Assembly (NCBI GenBank): GCA_949316495.1
Contig: OX439004.1
Span: 15,040,536 to 15,104,535, forward strand
Direction of reading: 5' to 3'
Length of the DNA: 64,000 nt
Source of the DNA: Amphiduros pacificus
Taxonomy: Eukaryota; Annelida; Polychaeta; Phyllodocida; Hesionidae
Shown here: positions 38,401 through 46,351 of the stretch, one piece after another
Position numbering within the stretch: position 1 is the stretch's first letter
Layout of the letters: each line of letters starts with the position of its first letter
Position numbers and translations under genes: made by a program
Notes under the pieces: generated by a model
The model's database searches: none
The model's input: only the letters and a program-made list of their open reading frames with translations
Told to the model about the DNA's origin: nothing

Positions 38401-40819
38401 TCCACCGCGAATTCTACTTACACAGAAGGGATTTTCTCAGGAGGTTGCAAGCACAACCTCAGAGAAAGTCTTCTCTGTCAGTCTACCAGAGTCATTTCAA
38501 GGCATTCTCTACTTGGCTTGATAGACAGCAGCAATCTATGGAGTCTGTCTCCATTCCATTGATTGCAGAATATTTTGTATATATGTTCCATGTGTTAAAG
38601 AGAGAGCCTGCAACAATAGCAAATCATAGGTCAGCCGTCTCAGCAGTTTTGGGCACTTTTGATGGTTTCAACGCCAGTGAGAAAACGTGCACCTGAGTGG
38701 GATTTGATACATGTTTTAGACTTTTGTTGGGACCACAGTTTGAACCTCCCAGGATTGATACTATTGAACAAAAAAAGTTTACTTCTTGGAAGACTGTTTT
38801 CTTGTTAGCACTAGACTCTACAAAGAGAGCTAGCTAAATGCATGCAATCTCGAGGGATAAGAGAGATTTGATTTTTTTTCCAGTGATGGAATGTATCTCC
38901 AGGCAGTACCTGGTTTTCTTGCTAAAACACAGGTGGCCCATACCGATGCAAAATCCTTTTTCATTCCAAAACATGACGTTTTTTCCGGCAGAGATTTGCC
39001 GGACAGGCTACTATGTACAGTCCGCATGTTAAAATAATATATAAATTTTACCAACGGTTACCCGTCAGACTCCAGGCTTTTTGTAAAGTCTCAGGGCAAT
39101 GATGAAGTATGCAGCAAAACAATTTCCTCATGGTTAGAAAATTGTATTTTGCATTCAAATAAAGACTCTCAAAATAAGCTTTTCATTTGGGATGGCAAGG
39201 ACATGGTACACAGGAAATAGGATGTCGTATTGAACTCGTGAATGGAAGTGGGACTACTGTGGATGTTGCAGGTGGATTATCGGGAATATGCACTATATAA
39301 TACTACCTCCGGTATATAATATTGAAGGTAGAGTTTTCTAGGCTAAGGCTTAGAAATAGGGCCCTTATTTCAAAGGGCCTAGTTATTTAACTTTGCCACC
39401 GTGACCGGTCAACATGTGAGCTTTGCTCTTTTATTTAATCTTTTGTAATTTTATTTGCTTTTGATTGCACAAACCAAGAATAAAGGTTCAAAAATTAACT
39501 CTTATACAACTGACAACAACTTTATATTCAATAGTTATAGATGACATGAAATTTATCATAATGATTAAAGACTGACAGTTCTTAGAGCACATGGCCAGTG
39601 AAAGAAGTACTGGAGGAATACTGATCTGGGTAAGCAAGAGGTGATAGTTTGCATGTGCCTCTGGTGTACATTGCACATTTTCACAATTCTTCTCTGTGAA
39701 AGGATTTAAATGATCCATTTATGAAGAAATTTGCAAGCATTTCCAGGAAATGTTCTCAAAAAATACAAAAAAGCAGTGATCAGCATAGCTCTAAGGCAAT
39801 TAGAAATAGAAATTGATGATTCACTGAACATTAGCAATGGGTAATTGATCAGAAGACTGAAACCACCAATGTTTTTCAAGTATAGTTAAACATCACTATG
39901 AAAACTACATTCCCCACAGCACTGAAAGTTTCACAGATGTATGTAAAATATTAGATTGTCAACTTACTTCATACCACAGCATGCCAGACCAGGCCACATA
40001 CTGACACAGTATGTCATACCAGGCCACATACTGACACAGCATGCCAGACCAGGCCACATACTGACACAGTATGTCATACCAGCCACATACTAACACAGCA
40101 TGTCATACCAGGCCACATACTAACATACTATGTCACACCAGCCACATACTAACATACTATGTCACACAAGGCACATACTAACACAGCATAACACACAAGG
40201 CCACATACTAACACAGCATGTCACACCAGGCCACATACTAACACAGCATGTCATACCAGGCCACATACTGACACAGCATGTCACACCAGGCCACATACTA
40301 ACACAGCATATCATACCAGGCCACATACTGACACAGTATGTCACACAAGCCACATATTAACATACATGTACATTGTCACACCAGGCCACATACTGACACA
40401 GCATGACACACAAGGTCACATACTAACATACTATGTCACACCAGCCACATACTAACATACTATGTCACACAAGCCACATACTGACACAGCATGTCATACC
40501 AAGCCACATACTAACACAGCATAGCAAGACATAAAATAATGCATAGAATTTACATTTATCTATGAATGGGATTTGTTTACAGGGATCCTGTGATCTGTTT
40601 GTTGGCAATGATCCTTCCTCTGAAGCAGGATTTGCCGGGGCATTTGTGACTTCAACCAACCAGATTCACCGTCAAAATGTCAGACCAAAGAAGACTTCAG
40701 GCCTCCACCTTGACTCAGATTCTCGCTATCGCTGGGGCAATGTCCAGGAGTACGAGGGAAGCAATAATGACATTGTGTTATCAGGGAACGCAGTGGCAGG
40801 GTTATCCTTACAACACTGA
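17967..40819 (+). CDS. ZSWIM2: ZSWIM2 orthologue, E3 ubiquitin ligase (whole gene, 12 proposed exons)
   Basis: A spliced gene coding for a SWIM-RING-ZZ-RING protein. Read in order it follows vertebrate ZSWIM2: RETGPTGFLL, then a SWIM zinc finger (C59, C61, C71, H73), RING 1 (about residues 158-208), a ZZ finger (about 243-275), RING 2 (363-404) and a low-complexity Ser/Pro/Arg-rich tail. The family is a ubiquitin ligase; in mammals it is testis-enriched and linked to apoptosis signalling. Exons 1-10 join in phase with GT-AG borders and give exactly 641 codons. Proposed exons 11 and 12 would bring the protein to about 770 residues, longer than the roughly 630 of human, with the surplus in the tail. 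The ten good exons span 10 kb. Intron 10 is 7.9 kb because of a minisatellite. The identity is firm; the 3' end is not. Confidence 0.9.
19115..19290. repeat. Uninterrupted copy of the repeat at 15540-16345
   Basis: Shares CTTATCAATCTTGT, TTTACTAATGGATATAC and CCAAAATGCGCGAAATTGA with the split copy. It lacks the 620-bp hAT-like insert. Confidence 0.5.
19721..19829. repeat. ATT trinucleotide microsatellite
   Basis: About 35 ATT units with few interruptions, in ZSWIM2 intron 1. The isoleucine-rich open frames over it are artefacts. Confidence 0.95.
20130..20247 (+). CDS. ZSWIM2: ZSWIM2 exon 2 (SWIM zinc finger)
   Basis: Starts after TTTTGCAG and ends CCAG before GTTTGT, phase 1. It encodes VFLGDPHSCTCPIFTKEKD then LCKHILWVLLKKFRVPR. 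The CxC...CxH signature of the SWIM finger is complete (C59, C61, C71, H73), and the following LWVLLKKF is characteristic of ZSWIM2. Confidence 0.93.
20275..21522. mobile_element. TIR element with ~148-bp tandem units, in ZSWIM2 intron 2
   Basis: ACCCTCAGCCC (20275-20285) and GGGCTGAGGGT (21512-21522) are perfect inverted ends. The left end is itself a hairpin (20275-20307). A TG microsatellite follows (20331-20470). About six units of 147-150 bp then run from 20470 to 21360, alternating between two types, so a ~294-bp higher-order repeat is visible. Each carries AATTATGTGAAATC, CGATAACTC and TGACCTT...CAAGGTCAC pairs. Architecture and motif content resemble the 12106-14202 element although the units differ. 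No coding frame. Confidence 0.65.
20331..20470. repeat. TG/TATG microsatellite
   Basis: TATG, TG and TCTG repeats of about 140 bp inside the 20275-21522 element. Cys/Val and His/Thr open frames over it are artefacts. Confidence 0.95.
21624..21882 (+). CDS. ZSWIM2: ZSWIM2 exon 3 (first half of RING 1)
   Basis: Acceptor TGTAG before TGACATGG; the split codon restores NPVTWQLGLVEREINEILRG, matching the conserved LGLGEREI segment. The exon ends TGCAA before GTAAGT, phase 2. It carries the first three RING 1 ligands, CPIC (C158, C161) and C175, after an acidic Ser/Gly linker. Confidence 0.9.
22444..22686 (+). CDS. ZSWIM2: ZSWIM2 exon 4 (rest of RING 1, start of ZZ)
   Basis: Acceptor ATATAG, donor GTGATT, phase 2. 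It encodes FGCGNSVHIKCMKVW and CPFCRED, completing RING 1. HHLGVVCKRCHACPIIGKCY follows, the first half of a ZZ finger. It matches vertebrate ZSWIM2 almost residue for residue at GCGNS.HIKCMK. Confidence 0.93.
22807..22891 (+). CDS. ZSWIM2: ZSWIM2 exon 5 (ZZ finger)
   Basis: Acceptor ATTCAG, donor GTTATC, ends in phase 0. It encodes CTVCQDFHLCQSCF and HQEHPFQFRE, the second half of the ZZ finger with its CxxC pairs and the H..H region. Confidence 0.9.
23022..23149 (+). CDS. ZSWIM2: ZSWIM2 exon 6 (linker)
   Basis: Acceptor TTTTAG, donor GTCTGT, phase 2. It encodes KTSQRWRPATRGTGNALPQ and a helix-prone stretch ending DYDLLLQLD, the linker between ZZ and RING 2. The QRWRP word matches the conserved start of this linker. 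Confidence 0.87.
23353..24398. mobile_element. TIR element in ZSWIM2 intron 6
   Basis: The left end reads CTTGGAGATTAATGAATGG and continues into AGTTGTGACG. The inverted right end reads CTTGGAGTATAATGAATGG with the same continuation, giving a TIR of about 29 bp with two mismatches. The 1.05-kb interior is non-coding, with homopolymer tracts. AGAAT occurs close to both ends but not at mirror positions, so no target duplication is claimed. Confidence 0.6.
24582..24869 (+). CDS. ZSWIM2: ZSWIM2 exon 7 (RING 2)
   Basis: Acceptor ATTGCAG, donor GTACAA, phase 2. After LLAPGQQ it encodes a complete RING-H2: C363, C366, C381, H383, H386, C389, C401 and D404 (CRICLQRF, LPCKHKFHKDCIDNWL, CPVD). Aspartate in place of the last cysteine is also found in vertebrate ZSWIM2 (CPID) and is not a defect. 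Confidence 0.95.
24933..24983. repeat. Three 17-bp units CTTCCCCTAATCTCCAA
   Basis: Three exact tandem copies, 64 bp after the exon 7 donor. Pyrimidine-rich on this strand. Confidence 0.95.
25119..25376 (+). CDS. ZSWIM2: ZSWIM2 exon 8 (tail)
   Basis: Acceptor TGTTTTAG, donor GTATGT, phase 2. It encodes a Ser/Thr/Arg-rich segment with TRSRGSVVNSRGLRSDSVV and ends near YGSMIEE. Family conservation is weak here. The call rests on phase, borders and position. Confidence 0.8.
25489..26157. mobile_element. hAT-like element with 5-bp target duplication, copy 1
   Basis: Ends CAGGGGTGGGAGAGCTCTGA and its inverted partner at 26138-26157 match perfectly, and the match continues into ACCAATCTG. ATACA lies on both sides (25484-25488, 26158-26162). 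Repeated CCAATCTG words fill both subterminal regions. A second copy in the opposite orientation lies at 42082-42640. CAGGG-type ends suggest hAT; a 5-bp duplication is unusual for it. No transposase. It lies in ZSWIM2 intron 8. Confidence 0.85.
26158..26774 (+). other. Rest of ZSWIM2 intron 8
   Basis: AT-rich, nothing recognisable before the exon 9 acceptor. Confidence 0.5.
26775..27013 (+). CDS. ZSWIM2: ZSWIM2 exon 9 (tail)
   Basis: Acceptor CTTTTCAG, donor GTGTGT, phase 1. It encodes a Ser/Pro-rich stretch including SLPPGGASRSQPSTPGDST and IIQVPPSIPLPRNDS. No domain is recognised. It joins exons 8 and 10 in frame. Confidence 0.75.
27014..27845 (+). other. ZSWIM2 intron 9
   Basis: AT-rich, no repeat or RNA gene recognised. 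Confidence 0.5.
27846..28000 (+). CDS. ZSWIM2: ZSWIM2 exon 10 (basic tail)
   Basis: Acceptor ATTCCAG, strong donor GTAAGC, ends in phase 0. It encodes an Arg/Ser-rich segment with GRRHGRLHKRVSMVLSQRT and SGKRRDRSSSAERP, which looks like a basic phosphorylatable tail. It is the last exon whose place is secure. Confidence 0.8.
28046..34113. repeat. 6.1-kb minisatellite, 37-bp unit, in ZSWIM2 intron 10
   Basis: About 160 tandem copies of a 37-bp unit: GGAGGCTGTAGATGGGGATA followed by AACTGTCAGGGTTGACT. Variants are systematic: GATGGGG, GACAGGG or GAAGGGG in the middle, and AAACTG or AAGGTG after GGAT. Blocks of the same variant order recur (for example 29330-29620 against 29970-30220), so whole blocks have been duplicated. 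Stops fall in every frame, so it is not coding. It starts 45 bp after the exon 10 donor. Array this long may be collapsed or expanded in an assembly. Confidence 0.97.
34114..34654 (+). other. ZSWIM2 intron 10, unique part
   Basis: AT-rich sequence with no recognised feature between the minisatellite and the next repeat. Confidence 0.5.
34655..35360. repeat. Partial copy of the TGACCT-rich tandem family plus a second dispersed repeat
   Basis: A TCTGTCCGTC-type microsatellite (34690-34765) leads into one unit like those at 12190-13860 (shared AACATTTCTTTAAAAATCT, AGTGATGTCACCATTGA, CATATCTC.(C/G)CAACCACTTA). TGACCTTTGACCT is exact at 35017 and 35148. 35262-35360 then matches 11663-11760. A TAGCT end is at 34659 but the matching right end is absent, so the copy is truncated or decayed. 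Confidence 0.65.
35909..36061 (+). CDS. ZSWIM2: Possible ZSWIM2 exon 11
   Basis: After ATAGTCAG an open frame runs in the phase required by exon 10 and encodes Ser/Thr/Pro-rich sequence (VNSVSPQTQCQALRYPVAST, MPPSSLALSTSMQRP), in keeping with the tail. The strongest nearby donor, GTAAGT at 36066, would leave phase 1 and does not fit exon 12. The GTGTGT at 36062 keeps phase 0. Either the weak donor is used, another exon intervenes, or this is not an exon. Confidence 0.45.
36340..37056. repeat. Decayed tandem repeat with TGACCTTGA words, left half
   Basis: A TCTGTCTGTCCGTC stretch (36357) is followed by diverged units with GATGATACACTGAGAACTAT, TTTGGCTTTGATAT and CTGACCTTGA(C/T)(C/T)(A/G)ATTTTTCAA. 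Units recur near 36835, 36955 and again at 37735-37860, beyond a LINE insertion. Confidence 0.5.
37060..37677 (-). mobile_element. 5'-truncated CR1/L2-like LINE, reverse transcriptase end
   Basis: On the minus strand an open frame (37545-37126, 139 residues) encodes the carboxyl end of a non-LTR reverse transcriptase: QMVQNAAAKVVRKFDHVTP, LHWLPIRARIMYK, APRLWNDLP and FKSRLKTYLF. Just upstream (about 37677-37559) is the preceding STKSVCQTYFGQLRDIS and IRRYLTKEAA segment. A frame change separates the two. The 3' end has a TATAAATTTATTTATTGTC tail. It landed in the decayed tandem repeat, which resumes at 37680. Confidence 0.85.
37865..39150 (+). mobile_element. DIRS-like (tyrosine recombinase) retroelement fossil
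   Basis: The first part (to about 38343) shows an RNase H-like domain with HINILEIKAVLLSLKAL, SDNTTVISYIKHQGGTQS, an ADSLSHQG word and VDLFAT. The second part (about 38394-39150) resembles the tyrosine recombinase of DIRS/Ngaro elements, with FLRRLQAQP and TVFLLAL-type words. This domain order is that of DIRS elements. No reverse transcriptase or termini are seen. It is broken, with several breaks, and is an old 5'- and 3'-truncated copy. Confidence 0.75.
39151..39975. other. No feature seen
   Basis: AT-rich sequence. A short palindrome (AGGGCCCTTATTTCAAAGGGCC) is near 39358. It may include the decayed end of the DIRS-like copy. Confidence 0.4.
39978..40528. repeat. Minisatellite, 29-30-bp unit
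   Basis: About 18 imperfect copies of CCACATACTAACACAGCATG then TCATACCAGG. It ends 55 bp before the proposed last ZSWIM2 exon. Confidence 0.95.
40583..40819 (+). CDS. ZSWIM2: Possible last ZSWIM2 exon
   Basis: Acceptor TTGTTTACAG followed by 78 codons and TGA. It encodes GSCDLFVGNDPSSEAGFAGA, then SRYRWGNVQEYEGSNND and a short LSGNAVAGLSLQH end. Composition is that of a real protein rather than noise. The frame needs phase 0 from the preceding exon. AATAAA at 41054 could end the transcript. I do not recognise this segment from vertebrate ZSWIM2, so it could belong to a separate gene. Confidence 0.45.
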   Translation, partial: GSCDLFVGNDPSSEAGFAGAFVTSTNQIHRQNVRPKKTSGLHLDSDSRYRWGNVQEYEGSNNDIVLSGNAVAGLSLQH

Positions 40820-41053
40820 GATGGACACACAAGCCATGTACTGCCTGATCACAGTACCCTATATAGCAAATGTTACATAAATATTTCAAATGACAACTCT
40901 GTTTCCATCATGGAATACTGGTTCCAACACTTTCTGAGTAACGACTGCAGGCAAGCAAAATTTCTATATTTCTATATTTGTCTATGCTTTGTTTTTGGTT
41001 ACAATATGGGTACTCAGTGATGAGAACAAAAAAATTATCAGTCTGAGAGACTG

Positions 41054-41059
41054 AATAAA
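41054..41059 (+). terminator. Candidate polyadenylation signal
   Basis: AATAAA, 235 bp after the proposed stop codon. In AT-rich DNA this hexamer is common, so support is only positional. Confidence 0.25.
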
Positions 41060-42081
41060 ACACCTAATATATTATGATTTTGAGAAGGTAAATAATATAA
41101 GTAATGAAGAATGGAAAATTGAAATGATATATGAGTTGATAAACTGTTTGCAATGTATTTCTTTTAATGGATTTAGTAAGGATGAAAACTTGGTTTTACT
41201 TCATGATGTATGTACATCATGATTTTATCATATAACCTGATCTTTTTTAATTATTGCCATGAATGAAATTTGTACACTGTACCATGTTATGTGAGTACGA
41301 ATAAATGATATAATATAATATATATGTAGGTATCCATTTTCTTTGAATTGATAATAATTTTTTAAAATAACCAAAATGGATAGGTTATATATATTTTCTT
41401 GAATTGGGGATGGATACATGCTCTTCATGGAAATGGTTTGAAGCCTCAAAAATAATGTGAAGTTGTTGATAACAGCTGTTGAGTTAATAAAGTAAATGAA
41501 ATTATTAATATCTACATTAATTAATTTGTCTGTTTGTGAAGATGTCTGAGGGGGTTACATAACAATTTCAGTGTCAGGGTTTGTTTATGGTTATTTGGCA
41601 AGTGAAAAACAGATGTTTCTCATCACTATTTTGCTTTTTTTTAGATAAAAAAAATAATGTTCTGGTCAGTCGTTCCATGATGGTAAAAACACTTCCAAGC
41701 AAAGCCCTGACAAAATATAATGATTAACATAAAATGTATAAATTTTAGGATATTGATGCAGTTGAAAGATGAAATCTCCTGACCAATCTTTTGAAAAAAA
41801 AATGTAATATAATCAAGGCCCGAAATTGTTGGCCATAAATTGATTATTAATTCCATGAATAAAGATTTACTTTGTATTGTGAAGACATTAAATGTTGAAT
41901 CTTTTACCATAGACAGTAGCATTATTCACATGTATGCATTAAGTATTTACAAATGTATTACAGTTAATATTAAAGTGCCAAAATGTTATTACGATGTGTG
42001 TCAGCCATGTCTTCTTGAGACGTTGGCTGACTCCACTATAAGATATCTGTGATGATATTTGCAATATGAGGTCATCATATA
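41060..42081. other. No feature seen
   Basis: AT-rich, with chance open frames only. Confidence 0.45.
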
Positions 42082-42640
42082 CAAGGGGTGGGAAAGCTCT
42101 GTGCAGTGAATCTGAACCAATCTGGTCAAATCGCATCATTCTGGATGCTCACAACACATCTGTGCCCTAAATCGCAGCCAATCTGAGTGGTATCTGAGCG
42201 GTGCCGTAAGATGAACAATGGCCAGACTGAAAAAGTTGCTTTCTTGAATCTTTATAATTCAACTATCATAACCAAATTTTAAAGATAATAACATGCTCAT
42301 CAGATAATAACAGATAATAACATGCTCATCATCTGAAAACTGAGATTTTACGTAATTTTAACACGGGAATGTACCCCAGTTTAAGATTGCACAACAAGGG
42401 GTAATTACTGACTGGGGCACAAATATTACTGTAAAAACGTTATAAATCTATCATAAAGTTTACACTATCAGTAACAAGACACTGTTACACACTCATGCCT
42501 TTTGTGAGACATAAAAAGGTTGTTACATAAAAGAACCACCCAGATTAGTTCAGAATTGGTTCAGAACAATGGTATGGCATCACACCACACAGTTATGTTT
42601 CGATTACCAACTAGATTGGTTCAGAGCTCTCCCACCCCTG
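42082..42640. mobile_element. hAT-like element with 5-bp target duplication, copy 2
   Basis: The inverted relative of 25489-26157: right end CAGAGCTCTCCCACCCCTG, left end CAAGGGGTGGGAAAGCTCTG. ATATA lies on both sides (42077-42081, 42641-42645). It is shorter (559 bp) and its left end has drifted more. An internal direct repeat GATAATAACATGCTCATCA is at 42284-42330. Confidence 0.85.
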
Positions 42641-42889
42641 ATATAGAGTAGTCCATGTAGCCTGGCATTGATGCTCTGGGATGATATGAAAAGTCTTTTC
42701 TTCCTAGCTGAGTGATGTTTTATGATGTTTGCAATGTTACCTCGGAAGCCTGCTTTCCAGTGTCAGCTAGCTTACAAGCATGATTAGATGAGAGATTAAA
42801 GCTGACAACTTCCTGATGTGTAATGTGTGTTTAATAAAATTATTTTTTGTTTGATCAGCGTTTTACATGATTTCTGACATTATGAGTTA

Positions 42890-43155
42890 TTTCAGGATGA
42901 GACCTACTTGTGGCAGGTATGTAGCCCTGCCTCACTGAATTGTCATGTCGCAGGTCCATGACTTGACAACCCACCCGGTCACAGATTTAAAAAGGATAAC
43001 AGATTAAAAACCCTTCAGGATCATACCTCAGTTCATATTAGAAATTGCTTTATGATTTCAATGCTGCATGCTCAGGATTTAAATCCAAGACCTTTTGATC
43101 ACCACAGAGGAACTTGTGCTGATAAACTTGCATGCTAACCAACTGCACCATGGCC
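42890..43155 (-). mobile_element. tRNA-derived SINE, family A, copy 2 (old)
   Basis: Same orientation and order as 4752-5063 (GAGACCTACTTGT, CTCACTGAATTGTCATGTCG, GATCACCACAGAGGAACT, CCAACTGC(A)CCA). The B box is damaged, so this copy is older and silent. Confidence 0.8.
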
Positions 43156-43694
43156 ATTGTTAATGTAGAAAACCGTTGTTGTGTGCACTATGAGTTATAC
43201 ACAGTGAGAATTATCATTGCTATTACAGTATTCGTTTACATAAACATTACCATTTTGAAGTTTAATTGATTCAAATTTACAATGTTTTTTTTGTGGAGAT
43301 CTTTGTTCACTTTTTCAAATGCATTTACTGATAATTTCACAAATGGCATGCAAATGTTACAATCTCAGAAGATGTAAATAATTTCTTCCTTATCAAGAGA
43401 ATGTTCATGATAGGAGATTTTCATTTGAATTGTAGCATATTATAAGATGAAGAATTGTTGACTTGAGAGGAAGTTTGAGCATATTTCATTTATTTCATTG
43501 CATGCTTGATATCAGATAAAACTAGAGATATTACTGTGTGAAATGAAAAAAAATCCTCGTACATTTCCAATGACAAAATATTGAACCTTAATAAATGACT
43601 TGAAATGTTCCATTCTGTGTCCGGACAGAACCAATTTGTGCCAAATATAACTTGATGTTCCAGACTCAATATCTTGGGGCTTGCTGAAAGAAAT
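43156..43694. other. No feature seen
   Basis: AT-rich, non-coding. Confidence 0.45.
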
Positions 43695-44562
43695 AAAGTT
43701 TTCCCCGGCGCATTTAACTGTGGCTAGATGGCGCCACTCAAAACTTTAGGATTTTAATAATGGGATAAAAATGAAACATAATATTCCAAGTCGAAAATAA
43801 CTGGCGCAGGTCAATTCAAAGGTCACCAAATTTTGTATGCAGGTTAAGGGGGGTCTCATGATGTAATTGATGAAGCGCTTACCTGGCGCATTTAACGGTA
43901 GCAAGATGGCGCCACTCAAAACTTTTAGTATTTTAGTAATGAGATAAAAATGAATCCTATTATTCCGAGTAAAAAATTAATGGCACAGGTCAATTCAAAG
44001 GTCACCAAATTTTGTATGCGGGTTAAGGGGGTCCCATGATGTTATTTATGAAGTGATTCCCCGGCGCATTTAACGGTCGCTAGATGGCGCCACTCAAAAC
44101 TTTAGGATTTTAATAATGGGATAAAAATGAAACATAATATTCCAAGTCGAAAATAACTGGCGCAGGTCAATTCAAAGGTCACCAAATTTTGTATGCGGGT
44201 TAAGGGGGGTCCCATGATGTTATTTATGAAGTGATTCCCCGGCGCATTTAACGGTCGCTAGATGGCGCCACTCAAAACTTTAGGATTTTAATAATGAGAT
44301 AAAAATGAAACATAATATTCCAAGTCAAAAATAACAGGTCAATTCAAAGGTCACTAAATTTTGTATACAAGTTAAGGGGGGGTCCCATGATGTTATGAAG
44401 CATTTCCTTAGCGCATTCAACGGTAGCAAGATGGCTCCACTCACAACTTTAAGATTTCAATATTTACGTCAAATGAATCCTAAAATTCCATGTAACAAAT
44501 AACTGGCACATGTCAATTCAAAGGTAACCAAATTTTGTATGTGCATTTGATGGTACCAATAT
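43695..44562 (+). repeat. Tandem array A, ~177-bp unit, forward
   Basis: Five units start near 43704, 43882, 44060, 44238 and 44409. Each has CCCCGGCGCATTTAACGGT, AGATGGCGCCACTCAAAACT, GGTCAATTCAAAGGTCACC and GGTCCCATGATGTTAT. Units 1, 3 and 4 are the closest. The next unit is cut by a solo LTR and resumes at 45138. An inverted array of the same unit is at 56570-57990. Confidence 0.93.
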
Positions 44563-45137
44563 TGTGTGATACAGATTGATCATGAGTGAGAACCCCAAAC
44601 ACATGGACATTTCATAGACAATATCATAGACAATATAGATGACGCTAATGAGTGACAATGTGCATGCTCTCTGATCACCTCATACTCCAGATGACCACTG
44701 ATGCAGGGAGGATCAAAGCACCAATCAGAGATGAGCAGTATGGGTCAGATTCATTATGGATCCATACATGGACCTACTTAAGGGGTCAGAATTGGCACTC
44801 AGCACGCAATATTCTACATCCTATACGGTCCACGCCAGTCAGATCCCTGACCAGAATACTGTTGCCAACCGGCGTTATCTTATACTGGGCTGTATGCCCT
44901 GGAGCATTCCTATCGGTATCACACTCACAAGTATCTCACTCTAGTCTGCTTATGTATGCTGTTGTACACCCAATAAAAGTGATCCTTGTACGCACATATA
45001 TCTGTCTCTGCAGTGATTCTTATATCTTAGAGTAGGCATGGTAGGCAGCTAGATAGGCACGACCTCACAGCCAGCGAGTATCTCCATTCCTCACATATTC
45101 CCCCAAGACCCCATAGATAGCCAGAATATAGGTAACA
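44563..45137. mobile_element. Solo LTR of an LTR retrotransposon, 4-bp target duplication
   Basis: Begins TGTGTGATAC and ends GGTAACA (TG...CA), flanked by ATAT on both sides (44559-44562, 45138-45141). Removing it restores the tandem unit across the join. AATAAA at about 44971 and a CTACTTAAGG box near 44772 are placed as in an LTR promoter and polyadenylation region. No internal element is attached. A 4-bp duplication fits Ty3/gypsy or BEL. It looks whole as a solo LTR and is younger than the array. Confidence 0.8.
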
Positions 45138-45279
45138 ATATGTCGCCACTCACAACTTTAAGATGATATGCCTCCAAATATATATCCCTATACACTTTTT
45201 GGACGACCCTGCAGATATATACTTTTTCTGTAAAAAATCCATTTTTTGTGCATTTATTACTTTCAAAGGCATTTTAAAT
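45138..45279. repeat. Stub of array A after the solo LTR
   Basis: CGCCACTCACAACTTTAAGAT continues the interrupted unit for about 25 bp. Array similarity then ends and unique sequence leads into the next satellite. Confidence 0.7.
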
Positions 45280-46351
45280 TATTCCAAAGAATTATGATTG
45301 AGTAATGGGGCCTCAGACATACCGGTACACATGTCTAGATTATGTCTTGACCTCTCAATATGTCAGCATTATTTTGAGTTCAATGGAGTAAGCCCGTTTT
45401 CCTCTGACAAAGTCAATATATTTGACTTACTGATTGGTATGAGATGTGCAGATACTAAAAGGATTTTTTATTGACTAATGGGGCCTTAGACATTCCTGGT
45501 AGACATGTCTAGATTGTGTCTAGACCCCTCAATATGAGAGTATAAATCTTGTGTTCAATGGAGTAGCAATTTTCCTCTGACAATACATTCGACTTTGTGA
45601 ATGGGGCCTTAGACATACTTCGTAGACATGTCTAGATTATGTCTAGAAGATGAGAGCATAATCCTGAATTCAATGGAGTCACCTTTTCCCCTTGTGAAGT
45701 CTTAATGTCTAAAGTACATCATTTGTATAAAAACATACTGAGTGATGCGAGTTGTAAGAATACTAAAAGAAATTTTGATTGAGTAATGGGGGCCTTACAC
45801 ATACTTGGTAGACATATCTGGATTGTGTCTAGACCCCCAATATGAGAGCATAATTCTGAATTCAGCGGAGTAGCCCTTTTCCCATGGTGAAGTCTATAAG
45901 TCGAAAATACATAATTTTCATAAGACATACTGAATGGTATGAGGTGTGAGAGTGCTAAAATGAACTTTGATTGAGTAATGAGGCCTTAGACATACTTGAT
46001 AGACATTTCTAGTTTATGTTAAGACCCCTCAATATGAGAGCATAATTCTGAGTTCATTGGAATAGCTATTTTCCCCTGGTGAAGCCTAAAAGTAAAAAAA
46101 CATCATTTTTATCAAATATGTTACTGGGATGAGGGGTGAAAGTACTAAGAGGAATTTTGATTGGGTAGTGGGGCCTTAGACATACTTGATAGACATGTCT
46201 AGTTTATGTCTAGACCCCTCAATATGAAAGAATAATTCTAAGTTCAATGGAGTAGCCTTTTTCCCCTGATGAAGTCTAAAGTACATCATTTTTATTAAAA
46301 CGTACTGAGTGATATGAGTTGTAAGAATACTAAAAGGAATTTTGATTGGGC
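45280..46351 (+). repeat. Satellite, ~185-bp unit, six copies
   Basis: Imperfect units marked by TGGGGCCTTAGACATAC, GACATGTCTAGATT(A/G)TGTCTAGAC, CCTCAATATGAGAGCATAAT and CAATGGAGTAGCC. Starts fall near 45305, 45478, 45602, 45788, 45976, 46157 and 46350; one unit is short. The final unit stops abruptly where retroelement coding sequence begins. Confidence 0.9.

Noticed and set aside
43910-44260. TGGCGCC words as retroviral primer binding sites
   Set aside because: They recur in every satellite unit without an adjoining LTR.
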